64,000 nt of DNA from Xenococcaceae cyanobacterium MO_188.B32. Lineage in GTDB: Bacteria > Cyanobacteriota > Cyanobacteriia > Cyanobacteriales > Xenococcaceae. The stretch lies in contig JASJDJ010000004.1 in the NCBI GenBank assembly GCA_030065635.1, positions 1-64,000 of the forward strand, in the 5' to 3' direction. Position 1 is the stretch's first letter; each line of letters starts with the position of its first letter. The notes under the pieces were generated by a model. That model saw nothing but the letters and a program-made list of their open reading frames with translations, was not told where the DNA came from and ran no database searches. Shown piece after piece: positions 58,966-64,000 of this stretch. A program made the position numbers and the translations under genes.

Positions 58966-60126
58966 TTGATATTATCTAGAGCGATTAAAAAAATAATTTC
59001 CGTAACGATCGCGCTGGCGTTACTCTGCTCGATCGCGGGTTGTGGCACTCCTCGCCCAGTCAAAGCAGAAGATAGAATATTTTTAGATTTATCGTTAGAA
59101 TTTTTAGGCAAATACGAATTACCCGCAACAGTCTTCAAAGATACTCCTGTGGGCGGATTGTCTGCTCTTACCTACGATAAACAAAAAGACCGCTTTTATG
59201 TTCTGTCAGACGATCGCAGTCGGTTAGCACCTGCTCGTTTTTATACCATAGATTTAGATATAGGACAAACTGACACGGGCGAAACTGGCATCAATAATCT
59301 CACTATCGAAGATGTTACCTTTCTTACTGACGAACAAGGTAATACCTACCCTGCGGGAAGTATCGATCCAGAAGGAATAGCTCTTTCTCCTAGAAAAACT
59401 CTGTTTATCTCTAGTGAAGGAGATCCCAGCCAAAATATCGCTCCTTTTATCGGGGAATTTGACTTAAAAACTGGGCAAAAAAAGTTAAATGTACCTATTC
59501 CCAAGCGTTATCTTACTGATGTTACCGATGAACCTCAAGGAATACGCAATAACCTTGCTTTTGAATCTTTGACTATCAATCCTACTGGTTTAGCCGAGTT
59601 AGATCCTTTTCGTTTGTTTACCGCTACCGAATCTGCCTTGACACAAGACGAGCTGACTGAAGCAGAAGCGAAAGCGAGAATTCGTTTAATGCACTATGGA
59701 ATTAACCCTTTCGGTAGTCCCATTTTAGTAGCAGAACATCTTTATTTACTCGCTCCTGCCTCGGTCGAAACTATTTCTAATGGCTTAACCGAACTTCTAG
59801 CACTCAAAGAAGAAGGTAATTTTCTCAGTTTAGAAAGAACTTTTGGTTTTACTGGTGTGGGAGCAAAAATATTTCAAGTAGTCGTAGGTAATGCTACCGA
59901 TACCTCTAATATATCTAGCCTGAAAGAGAATATCGATCGAGTTCGACCCCTCAAGAAAAAGCTATTACTAGATTTAAAAGAATTAGGAATTTATCTAGAT
60001 AACTTAGAAGGAATGACTTTTGGTCCTCAGTTACCCGATGGTAGCAGGAGTTTAATCCTGGTGAGTGATAATAACTTTAATGAGGAACAACTTACCCAGT
60101 TTCTTTTATTTCGGCTGTCGAAGTAA
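58966..60126 (+). CDS. Phytase-like esterase-domain lipoprotein
   Basis: The 386-residue protein has a lipoprotein signal peptide ending in the lipobox SIAGC, then an esterase-like-activity-of-phytase domain: GGLSALTYDKQKDRFYVLSDDRS, SIDPEGIALSPRKTLFISSEGD, LAFESLTINPTGL, YLDNLEGMTFGPQLPDGSRSLILVSDNNF. The repeated D/E-rich blades are those of a beta-propeller. Likely attached to the outer or periplasmic membrane. The start is TTG 58966; no ATG occurs before the signal peptide. Confidence 0.86.
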   Translation: MILSRAIKKIISVTIALALLCSIAGCGTPRPVKAEDRIFLDLSLEFLGKYELPATVFKDTPVGGLSALTYDKQKDRFYVLSDDRSRLAPARFYTIDLDIGQTDTGETGINNLTIEDVTFLTDEQGNTYPAGSIDPEGIALSPRKTLFISSEGDPSQNIAPFIGEFDLKTGQKKLNVPIPKRYLTDVTDEPQGIRNNLAFESLTINPTGLAELDPFRLFTATESALTQDELTEAEAKARIRLMHYGINPFGSPILVAEHLYLLAPASVETISNGLTELLALKEEGNFLSLERTFGFTGVGAKIFQVVVGNATDTSNISSLKENIDRVRPLKKKLLLDLKELGIYLDNLEGMTFGPQLPDGSRSLILVSDNNFNEEQLTQFLLFRLSK

Positions 60127-60156
60127 TGACCCAAAGAACCAGTTGTTTTAGTTAAG

Positions 60157-60528
60157 TTATGAGGCTTGACGTAAGTTATACTGTTCCCGATTAAATTGTT
60201 TTTGTTCTTCGCTTAATAAATTGTAGTTGCCAAGAGGAGGACGCATATCCCACTGAACTTGCGCCAAGAAGAGTAGATTCGTGGTCATCACCAAGCCTGT
60301 TAGTAAAAATTGCCAGCTGATAAAGTAAGGGAGAGCGACCAGTCCTAAAAGGTGAATCGTGGCAGCAATTAACAAGGCCCGAGAACGTAATCCTAATCCT
60401 GTAACTAGATAGCCAACGGCACTCAAACCCAGCCAGAGATGGCATAAATACATGAGGATTTGTCCTAGGCTGTCGAAATCCGAATTTTTGGGGGTCAAAA
60501 TATTTCCCGAGAAAAACGTTCCTGACAC
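60157..60528 (-). CDS. Small four-helix membrane protein
   Basis: The 123-residue frame has hydrophobic stretches at about 22-45, 48-67, 68-80 and 80-92, and ends with a soluble tail (EEQKQFNREQYNLRQAS). I recognise no family. It is convergent with the phytase-like gene, with a 30-base gap. The overlapping alternative frame at 60191-60571 lacks this order and is rejected. Confidence 0.6.
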   Translation of the reverse strand: MSGTFFSGNILTPKNSDFDSLGQILMYLCHLWLGLSAVGYLVTGLGLRSRALLIAATIHLLGLVALPYFISWQFLLTGLVMTTNLLFLAQVQWDMRPPLGNYNLLSEEQKQFNREQYNLRQAS

Positions 60529-60842
60529 TCTGCGTCAGAAAAGACAGAAACTCAATAAAAACCATCAACAAAAGGTTCCAAAAACCGGGGAATTTATCGG
60601 GGCAATACCCGCATTTCTCACAAATTAAGTTGAAAGACTATTTTTAATCTTGAAAGTTGAAGTTTTTTTCTAGCAATAGAAATTTGAGATACTGGCGATA
60701 AATAATGAGGCTAAATTCTCAGAAAATTCAAGTAAAATAACTAGAAAATTAGTCGAGAAGAAAAATTCTCCATGACAAAATAGATGTCAATTTATTAACA
60801 GCCATTTAAGGAACTATTTAATTATTTTTGAGACAATTAAAA
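60529..60842. other. AT-rich stretch bordering the transposase remnants
   Basis: I see no gene, repeat or clear signal. It marks the change from ordinary genes to the mobile-element debris at the right edge. Confidence 0.5.
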
Positions 60843-61025
60843 TTATCCAGAATCGGTCAGAGCTTGAATACGTTGATAGGCGATCGCTAAGATATCTTGA
60901 TATGGGCAAGCAGTAGCAATAGCGATTAAAATTCTTCTGATGCTAACCGTTATTCTTGCCCCTAATTTCAGAAGAGAAAGACGAATTGTGACTACGGTAG
61001 CTTTAGCAAATGTGACTTCCACCAT
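60843..61025 (-). pseudogene. C-terminal remnant of an IS4-like DDE transposase
   Basis: The minus-strand frame reads VVTIRLSLLKLGARITVSIRRI, then LIAIATACPYQDILAIAYQRIQAL, the terminal segment of cyanobacterial IS4/IS701-like transposases. A related ending (VSARRILVELAAHCPF) is found in the remnant near 63.1 kb. Everything upstream is lost. The segment CCACCATAAAATCAGCAAAAAGG at its 5' border reappears in diverged form near 61246-61275, showing that a duplicated piece lies beyond. Confidence 0.65.
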
Positions 61026-61428
61026 AAAATCAGCAAAAAGGACAAGATATGCTTGACAAAAAAGTTAGTTGCACCACTCTTTCATCATCAAAGTCGTCAC
61101 AGAATTAAGCGATCGCAATTGGTAAAATCTTTCTAGTCTTTCTAGGATAAGAGTTTTCCGGTTACTACCTAGGAAACATCTGTGCTCAATCTCTAGAACC
61201 GGTTCCTATGTATTACGAAGCGTTACACATTCGGGTTAATTCCACCATAAAATGACCAAAAGTACAAGAAGAGGACAAGAAGAGTTCGTTCTCTTTTGAT
61301 AATAGAGAACTAAAATCAGCTGATACACCTAGTTTTTAGCCTTAGGGGATATCGGCTCTTTACCGCATTCCATAAACCTTCTAAAAACGTTTGTGCTCTA
61401 GTGAAGGTATGTTAGGGGATTTCGTCGG
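61026..61428. other. Noncoding debris between transposase remnants
   Basis: No gene. One GCGATCGC site lies near 61109 and a partial repeat of 61017-61046 near 61241-61275. A GTTTTCCGGT...ACCGGTT pairing is visible around 61152-61203. Confidence 0.4.
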
Positions 61429-61429
61429 C

Positions 61430-62816
61430 TAACTACTGACCACGATTAAGTTTTCGCGAAGAGTCACAAAACCTGGTCGGTTGTGTTTAGCATGCTCTCG
61501 TTGAACAACCAGAAAAAACAAAGTCAGACAGCTTGTTTCATTGGGAAAAGCCCCGATTTCATAACTACTTGCGCCGAAACTCTTCAAACAGACGTTCCAA
61601 CAAGTTAGAGGTCCGAATCCTCTGATGTAACGGGAGGGCAAATTCGTAAAAGGTAAATGTCTGGTCAATCTCCCTTTGAAAGGTTTGAACCGCCTTGGGT
61701 TCGAGAGATTTCCACTTCTCGACAAAAACCGACAATCGTTGCCCTTGCTTCCTCTCGAGAGGAAGCTTTGTAGATGTCATAGGCATCGTTTTGGATTTGA
61801 GAGCGACGCTGTCGCCTAGCTTGGGGCTCCGTCAACTTTTGCCCCATCTCATCCTGTTGAGGCAATTGTTGATAGCTCAGATAGTCCTTGATTCGGCGTA
61901 CTTTATGAGTCATACATCTTTGCTGCGCCCGCCCTGGGCAAGTGTTTGGCCATGGCCGCCGGCAACCCCGATGTCCCATCACGCTCCAATCAGTTTAACC
62001 AGCTCGGGGTTGAGTCCGCGTTCAATTAAGTTTTCAAAGAAGCTCAGCCAAGCGGATATGTCCTCCATCGAAGCCATTTCATAATGCAGTAGATGGTAGC
62101 TGCCATCAGGCCAGACCGCCATAGCGGCCAGAATCACTCGCTCTTGAGCCTGGTGTACTTGGCGTCGATGTCCGGCGCGGTCAAGTTTGAACTCATCTTC
62201 TGGATAAAGGACATCCACCCAGACCCCATCAACAATTAAAATTGGCGGGGTGTGAAGCAGCTGGGAGTGCCGGTGAACGTTCATTCGCTGTTGGGCTTGT
62301 AAGGTAATCCGATTGATGGCACTAACTGATAACACACTACCGAGCAGAGGGTACAAGGCTTCTTGGAGATCTCGCAATGATAATCCCATCACATACAAAC
62401 ACAGACCTTCAATCTAGTAAGCTATTGAGTCCTCGTTGATACCGTTGCAGAATTTGCCATTCTCGCTCTTGATTGCCACTGCGCAGTTTCGGCACTCGTA
62501 AATCGACAATTCGACCATACTGGCTATCGAGGATGCGAGGAAAATAGCCGGAACGCCTCGGCATGGGTTTAGGGCAGCTGGCTCTTGAGGACTCTAGCTC
62601 TTCTACCAGCGCGGCTTCGATGGTAGCTTTGGTGACCAGTAACACTTCCTGCTGTAAGGAGGTTTCTAACTGTGCGGTCAGTTCGGGCTGAAAGCTTTGG
62701 GATTTGACCCGCAGGATTTGTTGTTCACGTTCGGCAATCTTCATCGGTGAAAACCTCAATTGATTCATTCTTCTGGCAGAAGACATCCGGAATGGGATTT
62801 TGTTAGCGTACACCAT
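61430..62816 (-). pseudogene. IS256 (Mutator) family transposase, several frameshifts
   Basis: Five overlapping minus-strand frames make one IS256-type transposase. They are an N-terminal part (REQQILRVKSQSFQPEL, YFPRILDSQYGRIVDLRVPKLR), the D region (GLSLRDLQEALYPLLG, ILIVDGVWVDVLYPED), the middle (LVKLI...CMTHKVRRIKDYLS) and the C-terminal motif RTSNLLERLFEEFRRK followed by IGAFPNETSCLTL. Breaks occur near 62410, 61980, 61750 and 61590. Candidate IS ends are AAGTTTTCGC (61448-61457) and its complement GCGAAAACTT (62868-62877), a 1.43-kb span normal for IS256; the last frame runs slightly past the left end. No matching target duplication is visible. Confidence 0.85.
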
Positions 62817-62835
62817 CCGCTAACAAAATCCCATT
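62791..62835. repeat. 18-bp perfect hairpin at the IS256 transposase 5' end
   Basis: AATGGGATTTTGTTAGCG (62791-62808) pairs with its exact complement at 62818-62835 across a 9-base loop. It sits in the leader of the transposase frame, before the more likely start at 62768 (MNQLRFSPMKIAERE). Such stems can block read-through transcription or hide the ribosome site. Confidence 0.8.
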
Positions 62836-63325
62836 TTATCAAATATCTCTCTATACGCTCATCTGTGGCGAAAACTTCGTGACACTAACCATTATTCATG
62901 AAGAAAAAAACAAAACACAAAAAATCAGAAAATAACATCAAGCTCGATTTTTAAGGAAATGGATTAAAAGAAAGTAAGTAATTTGGCGGATAAAGTCGTC
63001 AAAAACTAGCTAAAAAAGGGAAAAAAGACGCAAATAATGTTATCTAGATACACCAATCCTATGAGAGATAGATGTTAGTCAAAAATTAATTGTTGACCGT
63101 GACGTTAATCGTTGTGCCATCAAAAGGATGTCATCAGTAAAAGGACAATGAGCAGCTAATTCCACGAGAATTCGTCTGGCAGAAACACTCACGGGAGCAG
63201 CAATTTTAATGAAAAGAAAGGATTAGCCAACGATAAACACCGAGTAAAGTTTTTTGACCAAAACGGTGAAGACGCTCAACGATGCTTAACAGTTTTGAAA
63301 AAGCCTTCAATTTGCCATCTACGCC

Positions 63326-63396
63326 GGGATGGCGACCTTATTGATTAATTCTACTTAACTCAAGCTGGATAACTGCTTTTGGAGGTCGCCATTCCC
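63326..63396. repeat. 71-bp insert with inverted ends inside the transposase remnant
   Basis: Ends GGGATGGCGACCT (63326-63338) and AGGTCGCCATTCCC (63383-63396) are inverted repeats differing by one base. Removing the segment rejoins the transposase motif ARWG with RRWQIEGFFK in one frame, so it is an insertion with a known empty site. Confidence 0.75.
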
Positions 63397-63453
63397 GCCC
63401 CACCGAGCGATAGTTTTACCTTTCATTGGAAAGCGTGGAAATAACAAAACGTT

Positions 63454-63590
63454 GAACTCTGTCTTGGTGCGCGTTCCCTTGCGCGTTGACCGCGCGCGGG
63501 GGTGGAAGGGGGGTTTTTAATAATTTTAAGTTCTGTGCTTGCAGTCGATTCATTTGTTTCTAAAACCCCCCTCCCCGCGCACCGCTTTTT
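63454..63590. repeat. GC-rich palindromic insert inside the transposase remnant
   Basis: Arms GCGCGGGGG...GGGGGGTTTT (about 63494-63517) and AAAACCCCCC...CCGCGC (63562-63580) form an imperfect inverted repeat around an AT-rich loop. It separates WLKRDGK from RFVIST of the transposase, which are normally a few residues apart. Exact borders are approximate. Confidence 0.65.
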
Positions 63591-64000
63591 CCGTCTCGTT
63601 TTAACCAGACCCATGATAAAAAGACAGGAATATCTAAGTCATTCAAATAAACTTGTTGCCCACGAGTTTTAATTTCGGAGACGAAACCGTCCATCTTGAA
63701 GAGTTCTAGTGTTGGGAATGCCGACAATCGCGTGATGTTTAAAGGAATCTCCTCGAATCTTGTTAATTAATTTAGTGGTCCCAAAAGCAGTATCACCTAA
63801 AACATAAATCTGAAAAGCTCTCAGCAAAATTTTCGGTAAATTGTTTAATAATTTCTGTGCAAGTTGCGATGGCGAAGGAGTCCCCTTACCCCGATAAACT
63901 CGTGCATCTCCAAGGGAATCTCCAATTTCCTAGGACTAAATACATAACCACAATATGTAATCCTTTCTTATGGTGATAGACCCGAACTAAGTCGGCTAGA

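Larger units (their letters stand above)
63060..64000 (-). pseudogene. IS4/IS701-like DDE transposase remnant with two nested inserts, runs off the window
   Basis: Minus-strand pieces in order: GDARVYRGKGTPSPSQLAQK, VLGDTAFGTTKLINKIRGDS, KHHAIVGIPNTRTLQDGRF, then in another frame TRGQQVYLNDLDIPVFLSW, then RRWQIEGFFKTVKHR and FGQKTLLGVYRWLILS, then VSARRILVELAAHCPFTDD. The GDTAFG aspartate and the IEGFF glutamate are DDE landmarks. At least three frame changes and two foreign inserts (63326-63396 and about 63454-63590) break it. The N-terminal part lies beyond 64000. Confidence 0.75.

Noticed and set aside
61438-62890. Target duplication of the IS256-like element
   Set aside because: The bases outside AAGTTTTCGC (61448) and GCGAAAACTT (62877) do not match over 8-9 positions, so no duplication is claimed.
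63423-63614. 63-codon minus-strand frame
   Set aside because: It is made of the transposase remnant plus the GC-rich insert and is not a gene.

Overview
The window is chromosomal DNA from a phycobilisome-bearing cyanobacterium. The evidence is an allophycocyanin core operon (apcE-apcA-apcB-apcC), the HoxE/HoxF diaphorase subunits of the cyanobacterial bidirectional hydrogenase, cyanobacterium-specific families (TIGR03792, TIGR03492, DUF2808), dense GCGATCGC (HIP1) octamers, low-GC coding sequence and heptanucleotide tandem repeats at many gene borders. No rRNA or tRNA gene and no CRISPR array was found. The species cannot be named from sequence alone; a Pleurocapsa/Chroococcales-type genome is a guess.

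Layout. 0-6.5 kb is mobile-element territory: a tnpB-only IS200/IS605-type element, a DDE insertion sequence (2264-4067) with exact 16-bp inverted repeats and a 9-bp target duplication but a twice-frameshifted transposase, and a scarred haemagglutinin-like gene fused upstream to a tnpB fragment. 6.5-10.1 kb holds a membrane protein, a flavoprotein, a TIGR03792 protein and an M16 peptidase. 10.5-13.3 kb carries a secreted OB-fold-like protein and hoxE-hoxF without hoxU, hoxY or hoxH nearby. 13.5-24.7 kb has an ABC-F ATPase, a REC-GAF-GGDEF-EAL regulator, a 1874-residue CheB/CheR/PAS/histidine-kinase hybrid and birA. 25-27.5 kb has a GST, an NmrA-like dehydrogenase and a DUF2808 protein. 27.9-32.9 kb is the phycobilisome core locus, all on the minus strand. 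33-41.5 kb contains a GxxExxY protein, an ABC-2 permease, a lipid-A-disaccharide-synthase-related protein, a radical SAM enzyme, small membrane proteins, a GC-rich repeat block and a glycosyltransferase. 42-52.6 kb is the conserved MoxR / DUF58 / DUF4350 / DUF4129 / RDD / SpoIIM-like membrane-associated set, interrupted by a degraded PrlF-YhaV toxin-antitoxin pair, a NucS-like nuclease and a methyltransferase. 52.7-60.5 kb has a GH10-like glycosidase, a SNF2 helicase, a phytase-like lipoprotein and a small membrane protein. 60.8-64 kb is a transposase graveyard.

The most interesting theme is a set of very small palindromic repeats (about 40-130 bp) found between genes and also inside reading frames. 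hoxF carries two unrelated palindromic inserts, both in frame, and one has a near-copy in the intergenic block at 40.05 kb. The SpoIIM-like gene ends in a tail written by a repeat cluster, the giant histidine kinase has a low-complexity insert in its ATPase domain, and a dead transposase at the right edge holds two further nested inserts. A separate MITE-like family with 16-bp inverted ends (CAATACTTCTCGTTTA) occurs at 24.9 kb, 25.7 kb and, as one end only, 2.0 kb.
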